A stretch of 64,000 bases of DNA, taken from the NCBI GenBank assembly GCA_009646425.1, contig WJBW01000003.1, positions 1 through 64,000 on the forward strand, written 5' to 3'. This DNA comes from Burkholderiales bacterium LSUCC0115 (GTDB lineage: Bacteria > Pseudomonadota > Gammaproteobacteria > Burkholderiales > Burkholderiaceae_A). The notes beneath the pieces are model-generated. The model was given only the letters and a program-made list of their open reading frames with translations. It had not been told where the DNA came from and ran no database searches. Below, piece after piece: positions 36,617-46,577 of the stretch; position 1 is the first letter of the stretch, and every line of letters begins with the position of its first letter. The translations under genes and the position numbers were made by a program.

Positions 36617-38167
36617 TTAGTAGGCGCCTGTCTTCACGAACGCTTCAATGGCCGCACGCAAAGCAGTCTCGTTTTCCTTGGACAGGTCCTTGGCCGATTC
36701 AATGGCCTCGACCAATGCGGCATGCTTGGAGCGAATGAAGTCGCGCAGGGCGCGCTCGAAGGCGCCAGCCTTAGAGACATCGACACCATCCATGTAGTCG
36801 TTGTTGACGGCAAACAGCGTCAACGCCATCTCCCAGACACGCATCGGCTGATACTGGGCCTGCTTCATCAGCTCGGTGACCAGTTTGCCGCGCTCAAGCT
36901 GTTTGCGGGTCGCCTCGTCCAGGTCAGAGGCGAACTGGGCAAAAGCTGCCAGTTCGCGGTACTGGGCCAGAGCCAGACGCACACCAGCGCCGGTGTCTTT
37001 ACGCTTCATGATCTTGGTCTGGGCAGCACCACCGACTCGAGAGACCGAGATACCAGCGTTGATCGCTGGGCGGATACCGGAGTTGAACAGGTCGGTTTCC
37101 AGAAAGATCTGTCCGTCGGTAATCGAAATCACGTTGGTCGGCACGAAGGCAGACACGTCGCCGGCCTGGGTCTCAATGATGGGCAGAGCCGTTAGAGAAC
37201 CAGTCTTGCCCTTCACGGCACCGTTGGTGAACTTCTCAACATAGTCGGCGCTAACGCGGGCGGAACGCTCGAGCAGGCGAGAGTGGAGATAGAACACGTC
37301 GCCAGGGAAGGCTTCACGGCCGGGGGGGCGGCGCAACAGCAGCGAGACTTGACGGTAAGCCACGGCCTGCTTGGACAGGTCGTCGTAGACGATCAGGGCG
37401 TCTTCACCACGATCGCGGAAATACTCACCCATGGTGCAACCAGCGTAGGCCGACAGGTACTGCATGGCGGCCGACTCGGAGGCAGAGGCGGCCACCACGA
37501 TGGTGTAAGCCATAGCACCGGTCTCTTCGAGCTTGCGAACCACGTTGGCAATGGTGGAGGCCTTCTGACCAATGGCCACGTAGACGCAGATCACACCAGT
37601 GTCTTTCTGGTTGATGATGGCATCGACTGCCACGGCGGTCTTACCCGTCTGGCGGTCGCCAATGATCAGCTCACGCTGTCCGCGGCCAATCGGCACCATG
37701 GAGTCAATCGCCTTCAGACCAGTCTGGAGAGGCTGAGAAACCGACTGGCGGTGAATCACGCCTGGGGCCACTTTCTCAATCACGTCCGTCATCTTGGCGT
37801 TGACCGGACCTTTGCCGTCGATGGGCTGACCCAAGGCGTTGACCACGCGACCAATCAGCTCGGGGCCTACGGGCACATCCAGAATGCGGCCGGTGGCCTT
37901 GACCACGTCGCCCTCGGACACGCCGGTGTACTCACCGAGAACCACCGCACCGACCGAGTCGCGCTCCAGGTTCAGGGCCAGGCCGAGAGTGTTGTTGGGG
38001 AATTCAAGCATTTCGCCCTGCATCACGTCAGACAGACCATGGATTCGGCAAATGCCATCGGTCACAGAGACCACTGTGCCCTGGTTGCGGACATCCGCAG
38101 ACAGGCTTAGGCCCTGGATTTTACTTTTCAGCAGTTCGCTGATTTCAGACGGGTTGAGTTGCATCAT
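36617..38167 (-). CDS. atpA: F1F0 ATP synthase alpha subunit
   Basis: A 516-residue non-catalytic nucleotide-binding subunit. P-loop [15 protein letters not shown], arginine-finger region ([17 protein letters not shown]), and N-terminal residues [14 protein letters not shown] that contact delta. The second of two adjacent ATGs (38164) could also be the start. Confidence 0.99.
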   Translation of the reverse strand: MMQLNPSEISELLKSKIQGLSLSADVRNQGTVVSVTDGICRIHGLSDVMQGEMLEFPNNTLGLALNLERDSVGAVVLGEYTGVSEGDVVKATGRILDVPVGPELIGRVVNALGQPIDGKGPVNAKMTDVIEKVAPGVIHRQSVSQPLQTGLKAIDSMVPIGRGQRELIIGDRQTGKTAVAVDAIINQKDTGVICVYVAIGQKASTIANVVRKLEETGAMAYTIVVAASASESAAMQYLSAYAGCTMGEYFRDRGEDALIVYDDLSKQAVAYRQVSLLLRRPPGREAFPGDVFYLHSRLLERSARVSADYVEKFTNGAVKGKTGSLTALPIIETQAGDVSAFVPTNVISITDGQIFLETDLFNSGIRPAINAGISVSRVGGAAQTKIMKRKDTGAGVRLALAQYRELAAFAQFASDLDEATRKQLERGKLVTELMKQAQYQPMRVWEMALTLFAVNNDYMDGVDVSKAGAFERALRDFIRSKHAALVEAIESAKDLSKENETALRAAIEAFVKTGAY

Positions 38168-38172
38168 TACTC

Positions 38173-38718
38173 CTAGTTCATCAGGGCAGAAGCCATCTTG
38201 GAGAGCTTGCCGCTCACAGAGGCATCAATCACTTCATCACCAATCGCTACGCTCACGCCACCAATCAAGTCCTTGTCAATCACGACATGGGCCTTGATCG
38301 GGCGACCAAATTTCTTCGACAACAGATCCACAATTTCACCAAGCTGAGCTTCAGACAGCGGCAGCGCAGAGCGAACCTCTGCTGCACTCACCTTCTCGAG
38401 TTGATTGCGCAAGGCCTCAAAGTGGGTCGCCACCTCGGGCATGGCCGCCAACCGGCTGTTCTCCGCCATGACACGGACCAGACTCAACTGCTGCTCGGAC
38501 AAGCCGCCCGAGACATCGGCCACCAGCTTAGCCAGATCATCGGCCCCCACCTTGGGGTCCGACATCAGGCGGCTGGCCTCGGGCGTCTGCAAAACAGTCG
38601 ACAGGCGTCCTAGGGCGTCCGACCAGCCCTGCAGGGCTTTGGCCTGGTCCTGCGCGGATTTGGCGATGCCAAAGGCAGCCTCCGCATAGGGTCGTGCAAT
38701 GGTGAGCATTTCGGCCAT
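38173..38718 (-). CDS. atpH: F1F0 ATP synthase delta subunit
   Basis: A 181-residue stator subunit linking the b dimer to the top of alpha. N-terminal six-helix domain ([14 protein letters not shown]), C-terminal [26 protein letters not shown] motif. Contiguous with atpF and atpA. Confidence 0.97.
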   Translation of the reverse strand: MAEMLTIARPYAEAAFGIAKSAQDQAKALQGWSDALGRLSTVLQTPEASRLMSDPKVGADDLAKLVADVSGGLSEQQLSLVRVMAENSRLAAMPEVATHFEALRNQLEKVSAAEVRSALPLSEAQLGEIVDLLSKKFGRPIKAHVVIDKDLIGGVSVAIGDEVIDASVSGKLSKMASALMN

Positions 38719-38719
38719 A

Positions 38720-39190
38720 TCAGAGCTCGTTCTTCAGGTTGGCCAACAGGTCTGCGTGCGCTTTGGCATCCACTTCACGACGCAGAATTTGCTCAGCACC
38801 CTTCACAGCCAGTGCGGCCACTTGATCCCGCAGACTGTCGCGGGCAGTCTGCATGGCAGCAGAGGCCTCTTTTTCAGCCGACTCCCGAGCCTGGGCAATG
38901 ATTCGGGCCGCTTCGGCACGAGCCTGCTCCAACGAGAGGTTGGCCTGTTGCTCGGCGGTGGCTCGCACCTCAGAAGCCACAGACTTGGCCTTGTTCATTT
39001 CTTCTGCAACCCGTCGTTCAGCGGCGACCAGATCGGTCTTGGCTTTGTCCGCGGCTGCCAGGCCGTCGGCGATCTTCTGAGCCCGTTCGTCCAGGGCCTT
39101 CATGATGGGCGGCCAGACAAACTTCATCGTGAACCAGGCCAAGATGAAAAAGACCACCAGCTGCGCAATAAGCGTGGCGTTCAGATTCAC
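38720..39190 (-). CDS. atpF: F1F0 ATP synthase b subunit
   Basis: A 156-residue peripheral-stalk subunit with one N-terminal membrane span ([20 protein letters not shown]) followed by a long charged helix (dimeric coiled coil). Start is GTG 39190 behind AAAAGGA. The hairpin in the atpE-atpF gap lies directly upstream. Confidence 0.97.
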   Translation of the reverse strand: MNLNATLIAQLVVFFILAWFTMKFVWPPIMKALDERAQKIADGLAAADKAKTDLVAAERRVAEEMNKAKSVASEVRATAEQQANLSLEQARAEAARIIAQARESAEKEASAAMQTARDSLRDQVAALAVKGAEQILRREVDAKAHADLLANLKNEL

Positions 39191-39223
39191 AGTGCAATCC
39201 TTTTCTGTACTAGATCCTAGGCT

Positions 39224-39253
39224 GCCAGATGCCCAGTGACATCAACATCTGGC
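39224..39253 (-). promoter_or_regulatory. Hairpin in the atpE-atpF intergenic region
   Basis: Perfect 8-bp inverted repeat GCCAGATG / CATCTGGC with a 14-base loop, in the 79-base gap after atpE. No T-run, so not a full terminator. In E. coli extra c-subunit synthesis is set at this part of the operon; a stabilising or processing structure here would fit. Confidence 0.5.
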
Positions 39254-39269
39254 TCATTCGTCGAAGGTT

Positions 39270-39560
<291 letters not shown>

Positions 39561-39578
39561 CAAACCGACCTACAAAAA

Positions 39579-40424
39579 TCAATGGCCCTCGTGTGCCTGG
39601 CCGATATACACCAGCGTCAGCATCATGAAAATAAAGGCCTGCAACAGAACAATCAAAATGTGGAAGATGGCCCAAACAGAGCCGGCAATGATGTGGCCAA
39701 TAAAGCCAAACGTCGTGGCTGTCGCACCCAGCAGGGCGATCAGCATAAAGACCAGCTCACCGGCATACATGTTGCCGAAGAGTCGCATGCCAAGCGAGAC
39801 GGTCTTGGCGACAAACTCAATGATGTTCAGACCCAGGTTGGGGAGCCAGAGGGCTGGGTGGCTGCCAAAAGGCGCGCAGAACAGTTCGTGCACAAAGCCG
39901 CCAATGCCTTTGATCTTGATGTTGTAGTAGAGCATGAGCGCCAGTACGCCCAATGCCATGCCCATCGCGCCGTTCAGATCAGCGGTGGCCACAACCCGCA
40001 TGTAGGCATCGTGGGAGTCATTCACCAACCCAAGGGCGAGCGCCAACTGTCCCCACCCCATCGGAATCAGGTCGACTGGAATCAAATCCATGGCGTTCAT
40101 GAAGACGATCCAGACGAACACGGTCAGGGCCAGAGGGGCAATGAAAGTCCTGTTGCCATGAACAATGCCCTTGCTCTGGTCTTCGACAAGTTCCACCACC
40201 ATTTCGACAAGGCCCTGAAACCGTCCGGGCACCCCGGAAGTGGCCTTGCGGGCAGCGAGCCAGAGCACAAAAATGGTCAACAGACCAAGGGAAACAGACC
40301 AGAACAGGGTGTCCAGGTTGATGACGGAAAAATCAATGATGGCCGACTGGGGCTTGCCGGTATTGGTCAGATGGCCCAGGTGGTGAACAATGTATTCACC
40401 AGCGGTGGGTGCGCTTCCTGCCAT
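39579..40424 (-). CDS. atpB: F1F0 ATP synthase a subunit
   Basis: A 281-residue membrane stator subunit forming the two proton half-channels. The essential Arg is in the fourth helix ([20 protein letters not shown]), with NxxE-type GNMYAGE following. Other landmarks are [10 protein letters not shown] and a C-terminal YIGQAH. First structural gene after atpI. Confidence 0.97.
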   Translation of the reverse strand: MAGSAPTAGEYIVHHLGHLTNTGKPQSAIIDFSVINLDTLFWSVSLGLLTIFVLWLAARKATSGVPGRFQGLVEMVVELVEDQSKGIVHGNRTFIAPLALTVFVWIVFMNAMDLIPVDLIPMGWGQLALALGLVNDSHDAYMRVVATADLNGAMGMALGVLALMLYYNIKIKGIGGFVHELFCAPFGSHPALWLPNLGLNIIEFVAKTVSLGMRLFGNMYAGELVFMLIALLGATATTFGFIGHIIAGSVWAIFHILIVLLQAFIFMMLTLVYIGQAHEGH

Positions 40425-40456
40425 TCATCTTCTCCCTGATTCAATTAACAACAGAC

Positions 40457-40861
40457 TCAGACCTTCGGGCCGCGCTGTTCAGTCTGACTCAACAACGCAT
40501 CAATTCTTTTGCTGTGGGCGCGCTTCTCAGCGCGATTGGTCATCCAAGGCCCCACAAACACCGACAACCCTGTCACCGCCAATCCAACCAGTAGTCCGGG
40601 CCAAGACACCGCAGGCCAGAATTTGGCGACAAACAGTAACAACATCACTGCCAAACCGAGTTTGGCCAACTGCCCCACCAGCCAGACCGCCGCGGCTTGC
40701 TCTCGCGAGGCGGAGAGCCGAAGGGCAAAAACCAGGTTCGGACCCCAGACCACCGCCGAGCCCAGCAACACGGAGCCAGCTGCATCAAGACCCCAGAAAC
40801 CCAGCACCGCCAAGGCCAACACCAAGCCGATGGCTGCCTGAAGGCCTACGAACCAAACCAT
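40457..40861 (-). CDS. atpI: ATP synthase assembly protein AtpI-like
   Basis: About 134 residues with four hydrophobic segments (VWFVGLQAAIGLVLALAVLG, AAGSVLLGSAVVWGPNLVFAL and two more), the size and position of AtpI, which helps c-ring assembly. ATG 40861 begins directly at the first span; a TTG at 40906 would add 15 residues. It heads the atp operon; parB ends about 90 bases upstream on the same strand. Confidence 0.82.
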   Translation of the reverse strand: MVWFVGLQAAIGLVLALAVLGFWGLDAAGSVLLGSAVVWGPNLVFALRLSASREQAAAVWLVGQLAKLGLAVMLLLFVAKFWPAVSWPGLLVGLAVTGLSVFVGPWMTNRAEKRAHSKRIDALLSQTEQRGPKV

Positions 40862-40949
40862 GGCAGTAAGGGAAAACCCCTTTCGACTGTCGGTAAAGCC
40901 CGGCAAGTGTAGTGCCTTTGGCCGATGCCTGTCAAAAAGAACGGGCCCT

Positions 40950-41849
40950 TCAATGACCCATCCGATCGGGCATCAGGCGGTCCAACAGGCCCTGAAACTC
41001 CTCAGAGCTGGAAAATTGGACTTTGAGCTCACCGCCACCCGCCTTGCCCTTGGGCGTTAGCCGAACAGTGAGCCCCAAAGCGTCCGCCAAATCCTCTTGC
41101 ATGCGGTCCCAGTCGGCCTGGCCTGCCCTCGCCCGATCTTGTCCAGCCTTACTCGCCTTCCCGGCTAACTTGGGGTCCGACAAAGCCAAGCGCCTGGCCC
41201 TGGCCTCCACCTCACGAACCGACAGTTTTTGCGCCACGGCGATCTGGGCCAAGGCCTTGGCCGCAGCAGCAGGCAAACCAAGCAACACCCGGGCATGGCC
41301 CGCCTCTAAGAGGCCATCTCGCAAATGCTGCTGAATGGCCTCAGGCAGGCTCAAAAGGCGCAGCAAGTTGGTCGTGGCGCTGCGAGAGCGTCCGACCGCC
41401 TGGGCCGCCTGCTCATGCGTCAGACCGAATTCATTGATCAGACGAGCGATGCCCTGGGCTTCCTCCAGCGCCGACAAATCCTGGCGCTGCAGATTTTCGA
41501 TCAAGGCCATGGCCAGAGCCGACTGATCGTCTGCTGACTTGATCACCACCGGCACCTGAGCAAGCCCTGCGAGCTGAGCCGCCCGAAAACGGCGCTCACC
41601 GGCAATGATCTCGTAGGCTGGGCCACCGGTTCGGCCCAGGCGTCGAACCACGATCGGCTGGATGACGCCCTGCGCCCGAATGCTATCCGCCAGCTCCTGC
41701 AAGGCCTGGTTGTCCATGGACTGACGGGGCTGATACTGCCCGGCTTGGATCTGTGACAAGGGCAGCTGGTCCACCTCGGTGGTCAGGGGGTTGGCCCCAC
41801 CGGTGCCGAGCAATGCCTCAAGGCCTCGGCCCAATCCTTTTTTCTTCAT
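40950..41849 (-). CDS. parB: Chromosome partition protein ParB
   Basis: A 299-residue CTP-dependent DNA clamp that loads at parS. N-terminal MKKKGLGRGLEALLGT, box I IVVRRLGRTGGPAYEIIAGERRFRAAQLAGL with GERRFRAA, helix-turn-helix (LTHEQAAQAVGRSRSATTNLLRLL) and a C-terminal dimer domain. Its ATG overlaps the parA stop (ATGA). Two parS sites lie 3.5 kb away, upstream of mnmG. Confidence 0.97.
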   Translation of the reverse strand: MKKKGLGRGLEALLGTGGANPLTTEVDQLPLSQIQAGQYQPRQSMDNQALQELADSIRAQGVIQPIVVRRLGRTGGPAYEIIAGERRFRAAQLAGLAQVPVVIKSADDQSALAMALIENLQRQDLSALEEAQGIARLINEFGLTHEQAAQAVGRSRSATTNLLRLLSLPEAIQQHLRDGLLEAGHARVLLGLPAAAAKALAQIAVAQKLSVREVEARARRLALSDPKLAGKASKAGQDRARAGQADWDRMQEDLADALGLTVRLTPKGKAGGGELKVQFSSSEEFQGLLDRLMPDRMGH

Positions 41850-42649
41850 GACATCGCCTTCTTTGGTAATAAACCCAATCGATCGATCAGCTCTTGGGCA
41901 AAGGCCAGGTAAGCCTGAGAGCCCCGACTGCTGGGGTCATAGAGTACGCCGGGCAACCCATGGCTGGGGGCCTCAGCCAGTCGCACGTTTCGCGGGATGA
42001 CCGTCTGGAACACCTGCTGTCCAAAGTGACGCTCAAGCTGCTCGCTGACCTGTTGAGACAAGGTCATGCGAGGATCAAACATCACCCGCAAAAGCCCAAT
42101 GATCTGCAAGCGTTTGTTAAGCCCCGCATGGACCCGCTTAATAGAGTTAACAAGATCCGACAGGCCCTCCAACGCAAAGTACTCGCACTGCATGGGAATA
42201 ATCACGCCATTGGCGGCGCACAGCCCATTGAGGGTGAGCATCGATAGCGACGGTGGGCAGTCCACCAACACCATCTGATAACCAGCACCCAGAGCCTGTA
42301 GGCTCGATGCCAGGCGATGTTCCCTGGACTCCAAGTCCACCAACTCCACCTCCGCCCCGGCCAAGTCTCGGTTGGCTGGCAGAACGTCGTAGCCAGCGGA
42401 GCCCGGCACGATCGCCGTCGAGGCGCTGGCCAGACCCAGCAAAACGTCGTAAACGGAACACTGAAGGGTGGCTTTGTCCACGCCACTGCCCATGGTTGCG
42501 TTGCCCTGGGGATCGAGGTCGACGAGCAGGGTTCTCACACCCTGCCTGGCCAGGGCCGCGGCCAGGTTGACGGTGGTGGTCGTCTTGCCAACGCCCCCCT
42601 TTTGGTTGGCGACCACAAAGACCTGTGTCTGGGGGGTTGAGGGGGTCAA
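41846..42649 (-). CDS. parA: Chromosome partition ATPase ParA
   Basis: A 267-residue deviant-Walker ATPase that moves ParB-parS complexes over the nucleoid. Walker A is KGGVGKTTTTVNLAAAL near the start; then LLVDLDPQGNATMGSG, and LVDCPPSLSMLTLN as Walker B. The start chosen is TTG 42649, preceded by GGAG and overlapping the rsmG stop as TTGA; a TTG at 42667 is possible. Confidence 0.96.
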   Translation of the reverse strand: MTPSTPQTQVFVVANQKGGVGKTTTTVNLAAALARQGVRTLLVDLDPQGNATMGSGVDKATLQCSVYDVLLGLASASTAIVPGSAGYDVLPANRDLAGAEVELVDLESREHRLASSLQALGAGYQMVLVDCPPSLSMLTLNGLCAANGVIIPMQCEYFALEGLSDLVNSIKRVHAGLNKRLQIIGLLRVMFDPRMTLSQQVSEQLERHFGQQVFQTVIPRNVRLAEAPSHGLPGVLYDPSSRGSQAYLAFAQELIDRLGLLPKKAMS

Positions 42650-43356
42650 GACAATCTCCGTATCCAAATCAAATGACGTTCCGGCCCAGAGCCACCGACT
42701 GCCTCTACCGACAGTTCGCCCAACCGGCCTGCCAGCCTGGGGTGCTGATACCGATCACCTTCTAGGTGCTTGATTTCATTAAGTTTTCCTGCCATATAGA
42801 GCCAGGTGGTCCCGGGGCCCGACAGGTGAAACGTCCACTCTAAAAAGTTCTCCAGCGGCGCAAAGGCCCGAGAGACAATCATCTCATAGGGACGAGACGG
42901 ACTGAGCCGCGTCACGTCTTGCTGATGGACTCCAACGCGAGAGGCCAGGCCCAGGCGCGCAGCCGCATGCCTTAAAAAGGCTGCTTTGCGTGCAACCCGC
43001 TCAACCAAATCCATCTGCAAGCCGGGCATCACCAGCGCCAGTGGCAGGCCCGGGACGCCAGTCCCGCTGCCAACATCACAGCACCGTGGCTCGGCCTGAT
43101 CGGCGAGGCGACGAGCCAGGCCAGGCCAGGCTCTCAAGGCATCGATCAAATGCCGCTGAAGGGTGTCGGCCAAGCCCTCCACAGCCGTCAGGCTGTGCAC
43201 CCGGTTCCAATGCTGCAACAGCTCCGCGAATTCAATGAGTTGTCTCGACTGTTCCAGAGACAAACTGGGGCCGCTGGGGCTGCAAGCCTGCCAATGCGCA
43301 CAGAGCAACGCGCTCAAATCGTCGGCACGGCGCCCGTCCGCAGATGACTGGTTCAA
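42646..43356 (-). CDS. rsmG: 16S rRNA (guanine-527-N7)-methyltransferase
   Basis: A 236-residue SAM methyltransferase. SAM motif [17 protein letters not shown], then [14 protein letters not shown] and [14 protein letters not shown] are diagnostic. TTG 43356 overlaps the mnmG stop as TTGA and gives a length close to the family's; a GTG at 43422 would add 22 residues inside mnmG. Part of mnmG-rsmG-parA-parB. Confidence 0.94.
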   Translation of the reverse strand: MNQSSADGRRADDLSALLCAHWQACSPSGPSLSLEQSRQLIEFAELLQHWNRVHSLTAVEGLADTLQRHLIDALRAWPGLARRLADQAEPRCCDVGSGTGVPGLPLALVMPGLQMDLVERVARKAAFLRHAAARLGLASRVGVHQQDVTRLSPSRPYEMIVSRAFAPLENFLEWTFHLSGPGTTWLYMAGKLNEIKHLEGDRYQHPRLAGRLGELSVEAVGGSGPERHLIWIRRLS

Positions 43357-45269
43357 GCCACTCGCCCAAGATCCTGGGGATCCGAAGCACGCTTCGCCCT
43401 GTGTCGTTTCAGATGAATCCACAACAGAGAGATCGCCGCTGGCGTCACCCCCGAGACCCTAGACGCCTGACCCAAGGTCTGAGGACGGGCCTTGGAGAGC
43501 TTTTGTCGAACCTCAAAAGACAGGCCAGCAACCGCCTGAAAATCCAAGTCTTCTGGAATGGATGCAGACTCATGCGCCTCATGCCGGGCGACTTCGTCGG
43601 CCTGCCGAGCAATGTAGCCCGCGTATTTCACTTGAATCTCCACCTGCTGGCGAACTGCCTCATCTTGTGGCGCCTCACCCGGCAGGAGCTTGATCAGGTC
43701 TTGGTAGCCGACTTCAGGTCGCTTGAGAAGGTCGACAGCCAAGGCCTCCCTCTCAAGCCCCACCCCAGGCAGTGCTTCAGCAAGCCGCTGCGGATCGAGC
43801 AGCTTGGGATTGATCATGGTGGCGCGCAAGCGGCCCAGCTCGGTCTCAATGGCGGACTGTTTGGCTTCAAAGGCTGCCCACTGGGCATCGTCAACCAAAC
43901 CCATCTCCCGGGCCACCGGAGTCAGCCTCAGGTCGGCGTTGTCTTCCCTTAGGCTCAGGCGATACTCAGCCCGACTCGTAAACATCCGATAGGGTTCGGT
44001 CACACCGCGAGTGACCAGGTCATCGGCCAAGACGCCCAAATAAGCCTGGTGCCGCGCGGGCACCCAGGCCGGCAAGTCTTGGGTTTGCCGAGCGGCATTC
44101 AAGCCAGCCAAAAGCCCTTGGGCAGCAGCCTCCTCATAACCGGTGGTGCCGTTGATCTGACCAGCAAAAAACAAGCCTTCGATCGCCTGGGTTTCCAGGC
44201 TGGCCTTCAGGCCCCGGGGGTCAAAGTAGTCGTACTCAATGGCATAGCCCGGCCGCAAAATGTGCGCATTTTCAAGGCCCTTCATCGACCGAACAATGGC
44301 CAGCTGGACATCAAAGGGCAGGCTGGTCGAGATGCCATTCGGATAGACCTCGTGGGTCTGCAAGCCCTCGGGTTCTAGGTAAATCTGATGGCTGTCCTTG
44401 TCCGCAAACCGGTGAACCTTGTCCTCAATGGAGGGGCAGTAGCGTGGCCCAACCCCCTCGATCACCCCGGTGAACATGGGCGAGCGGTCTAGGCCGGCTC
44501 GAATCACATCGTGGGTCTGGGCGTTGGTATGGGTAATCCAACATGGAATTTGCCTGGGGTGCATCTGGGCCGAACCCCGGAAGGAAAACACCGGAACGGG
44601 ATCGAGGTCCCCGGGCTGCTCTTCCAGGACTGACCAATCGATGCTCCGACCATCCAGGCGCGGTGGCGTGCCGGTCTTGAGCCGACCCTGGGGCAGGCTC
44701 AATGCCCGCAGACGCTCCGATAGGGCAATGGCCGGCGGGTCCCCCGCCCGGCCAGCCGAATAATTCTCCAGGCCCACGTGAATACGGCCATTTAGAAAAG
44801 TGCCCGCCGTCAAAACAACTGTCTTGGCCTGAAAAACAAGCCCCGTCTGGGTTCGGACTCCCGACACCCGATCGCCAGACAACAGCAAATCATCGACCGC
44901 CTGGGCAAACATCCAGAGATTGGCTTGGTTTTCTAAAAGCGTTCGAATCGCCTGTCGATACAAGACGCGATCCGCCTGGGCCCGGGTGGCGCGCACAGCA
45001 GGCCCCTTAGAACCATTCAGAATTCGAAATTGAATGCCCGCCTGGTCTGTCGCCAGGGCCATGGCGCCGCCCATCGCATCCACCTCTTTGACCAGGTGGC
45101 CCTTGCCAACGCCACCAATCGAGGGGTTGCAGGACATCTGCCCGAGGGTCTCCAGGCTGTGCGTCAGCAGCAGGGTCTGGGCGCCCGTCCGAGCAGCAGC
45201 GAGCGCGGCCTCGGTGCCGGCATGCCCACCGCCCACAACAATCACATCAAAAGCCTGAGGAAAGACCAC
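43353..45269 (-). CDS. mnmG: tRNA uridine-34 carboxymethylaminomethyl-modifying enzyme MnmG
   Basis: A 638-residue FAD protein that, with MnmE, modifies wobble U34. FAD motif [43 protein letters not shown], catalytic Cys region ([13 protein letters not shown]), [18 protein letters not shown], and the C-terminal [12 protein letters not shown]. Start is GTG 45269. The partner mnmE is 9 kb away on the same strand. Confidence 0.97.
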   Translation of the reverse strand: MVFPQAFDVIVVGGGHAGTEAALAAARTGAQTLLLTHSLETLGQMSCNPSIGGVGKGHLVKEVDAMGGAMALATDQAGIQFRILNGSKGPAVRATRAQADRVLYRQAIRTLLENQANLWMFAQAVDDLLLSGDRVSGVRTQTGLVFQAKTVVLTAGTFLNGRIHVGLENYSAGRAGDPPAIALSERLRALSLPQGRLKTGTPPRLDGRSIDWSVLEEQPGDLDPVPVFSFRGSAQMHPRQIPCWITHTNAQTHDVIRAGLDRSPMFTGVIEGVGPRYCPSIEDKVHRFADKDSHQIYLEPEGLQTHEVYPNGISTSLPFDVQLAIVRSMKGLENAHILRPGYAIEYDYFDPRGLKASLETQAIEGLFFAGQINGTTGYEEAAAQGLLAGLNAARQTQDLPAWVPARHQAYLGVLADDLVTRGVTEPYRMFTSRAEYRLSLREDNADLRLTPVAREMGLVDDAQWAAFEAKQSAIETELGRLRATMINPKLLDPQRLAEALPGVGLEREALAVDLLKRPEVGYQDLIKLLPGEAPQDEAVRQQVEIQVKYAGYIARQADEVARHEAHESASIPEDLDFQAVAGLSFEVRQKLSKARPQTLGQASRVSGVTPAAISLLWIHLKRHRAKRASDPQDLGRVA

Positions 45270-45303
45270 CGAAACGCACCCTGTAAATCACGAAGGAGGG
45301 CGC

Positions 45304-45309
45304 ATTATA
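45304..45309 (-). promoter_or_regulatory. -10 box upstream of mnmG
   Basis: Perfect TATAAT on the minus strand about 35 bases before the GTG start. No good -35 can be seen (TGGCTT at 18-bp spacing), and the spacer contains GAAC-GATT-GTTC, a small palindrome that could bind an activator or repressor. Confidence 0.45.
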
Positions 45310-45359
45310 GGAACGATTGTTCGATAAAGCCATGGCTGAATAGAACACCCGGCCGGGGA

Positions 45360-45375
45360 TGTTTCACGTGAAACA
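45360..45375. other. parS centromere site 1 (perfect)
   Basis: TGTTTCACGTGAAACA is identical to the universal 16-bp ParB-binding palindrome. It lies between mnmG and the zinc alcohol dehydrogenase gene, 3.5 kb from parB and about 12 kb from dnaA. Confidence 0.97.
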
Positions 45376-45376
45376 T

Positions 45377-45392
45377 GGTTCCACGTGAAACA
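45377..45392. other. parS centromere site 2 (14 of 16)
   Basis: GGTTCCACGTGAAACA matches parS except at positions 1 and 5 and begins one base after site 1 ends, placing the two on nearly the same DNA face (17-bp centre spacing). Confidence 0.85.
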
Positions 45393-45419
45393 TCGACCCC
45401 CCAAGAGGGCCTTAAGCCA

Positions 45420-46577
45420 CTAGAACAGCACCACCTGCCGGAGAGCCTGGCCCTGGTCCAGGGCATCAAGCGCCTGGTGCAAGTCCTCTAGGGCCATGGT
45501 TCGACCCAGCAGCAGATCCACCGGAAGCTGACCGGCTCGATAAAGCTCGATGTACCGGGGAATGTCGCGAATGGGGACCGCGGAGCCCATGTAACTGCCC
45601 TTCACCGTTTTTTCGTCCGCAATCAAGGTGACGGCCTGAATCGACCACTGAGCTGCCGGGTTGGGCAGGCCGGCGGAGACCATCATGCCGCCCTTCTTGG
45701 CTGCCTTATAGGCAAAATCAAGCGCAGGCACTGCGCCCGCCATTTCAAAAGCCACATCCACACCGCCAATCGCCCCGCCTCCAGTAATGGCCCGAATCTG
45801 CTCCAACGCATCTGGGGCCCCGGCATTCACCACGTGGGTGGCCCCCAAGGTCTTGGCCATCTCGAGCTTCTCTGGTACCCGATCCACCGCTATTCGAATC
45901 GAGGCGCCGGCCGCCCTCGCAGCCAGAAGACTAGAGCAGCCCACCCCGCCGAGACCCACCACGGCGACGGACTGGCCTGGGCGAACCATGGCCGTGTTGA
46001 AAACCGCCCCAGCACCGGTGAGGACTGCACACCCAAAGAGGGCAGCAATCTCCCAAGGCAGGCCAGGCCCAATTTTGACGGCTGAATGCTGAGAAATGGT
46101 GACCAACTCCGAGAAGGCCGCCACACCCATGTGATGGTGAAGCGCCTGCCCATGAAGTCGCAGTCTCTGATAGCCCCCCAACAGGCTGGCTGTGGCATTC
46201 GAAGCGCCACCCGGCTCGCACAACACCCCTCGGCCACTCAGGCAAGGCAGGCACTGGCCACAAAACGGCTTGAACACCATGGCAACAGGGTCACCAATGG
46301 CAAACCGAGTCACGCCCTCCCCCAGGCCCACCACCTCGCCGGCCGCCTCGTGGCCAATCACCAGGGGAACCGGCCAAGGGCGATCGCCGTTGATGGCGGA
46401 CAAATCCGAATGGCAAAGGCTGGCCGCCCGAATACGAACCTGAATCTCCCCGAATCCAGGTGGCTCCACGGTGACCTGTTCAAAGCTCAGCGGTCGGGTC
46501 TCCACATAGGGTCCCCGGACACCGGACTGCCGCAGAACGGCAGCCTTGGCCACCTGGGCCTGCGCCACCCCACTCAT
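45420..46577 (-). CDS. Zinc-dependent alcohol dehydrogenase
   Basis: A 385-residue medium-chain dehydrogenase. Catalytic zinc ligands C55 (LCHSD) and H76-E77 (GHEAAG); structural zinc C106, C109, C112, C120 (CGQCLPC...C); Rossmann motif VGLGGVG. Closest in look to class III / aryl-alcohol type enzymes. The ATG overlaps the gabD stop by 4 bases, so the pair probably oxidises an alcohol to aldehyde and then to acid; which substrate is unknown. Confidence 0.9.
   Translation of the reverse strand: MSGVAQAQVAKAAVLRQSGVRGPYVETRPLSFEQVTVEPPGFGEIQVRIRAASLCHSDLSAINGDRPWPVPLVIGHEAAGEVVGLGEGVTRFAIGDPVAMVFKPFCGQCLPCLSGRGVLCEPGGASNATASLLGGYQRLRLHGQALHHHMGVAAFSELVTISQHSAVKIGPGLPWEIAALFGCAVLTGAGAVFNTAMVRPGQSVAVVGLGGVGCSSLLAARAAGASIRIAVDRVPEKLEMAKTLGATHVVNAGAPDALEQIRAITGGGAIGGVDVAFEMAGAVPALDFAYKAAKKGGMMVSAGLPNPAAQWSIQAVTLIADEKTVKGSYMGSAVPIRDIPRYIELYRAGQLPVDLLLGRTMALEDLHQALDALDQGQALRQVVLF

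Noticed and set aside
37283-38110. Open frame of 275 codons opposite atpA
   Set aside because: Antisense shadow of a highly conserved gene; low-complexity, His/Gly-rich translation with no family features.
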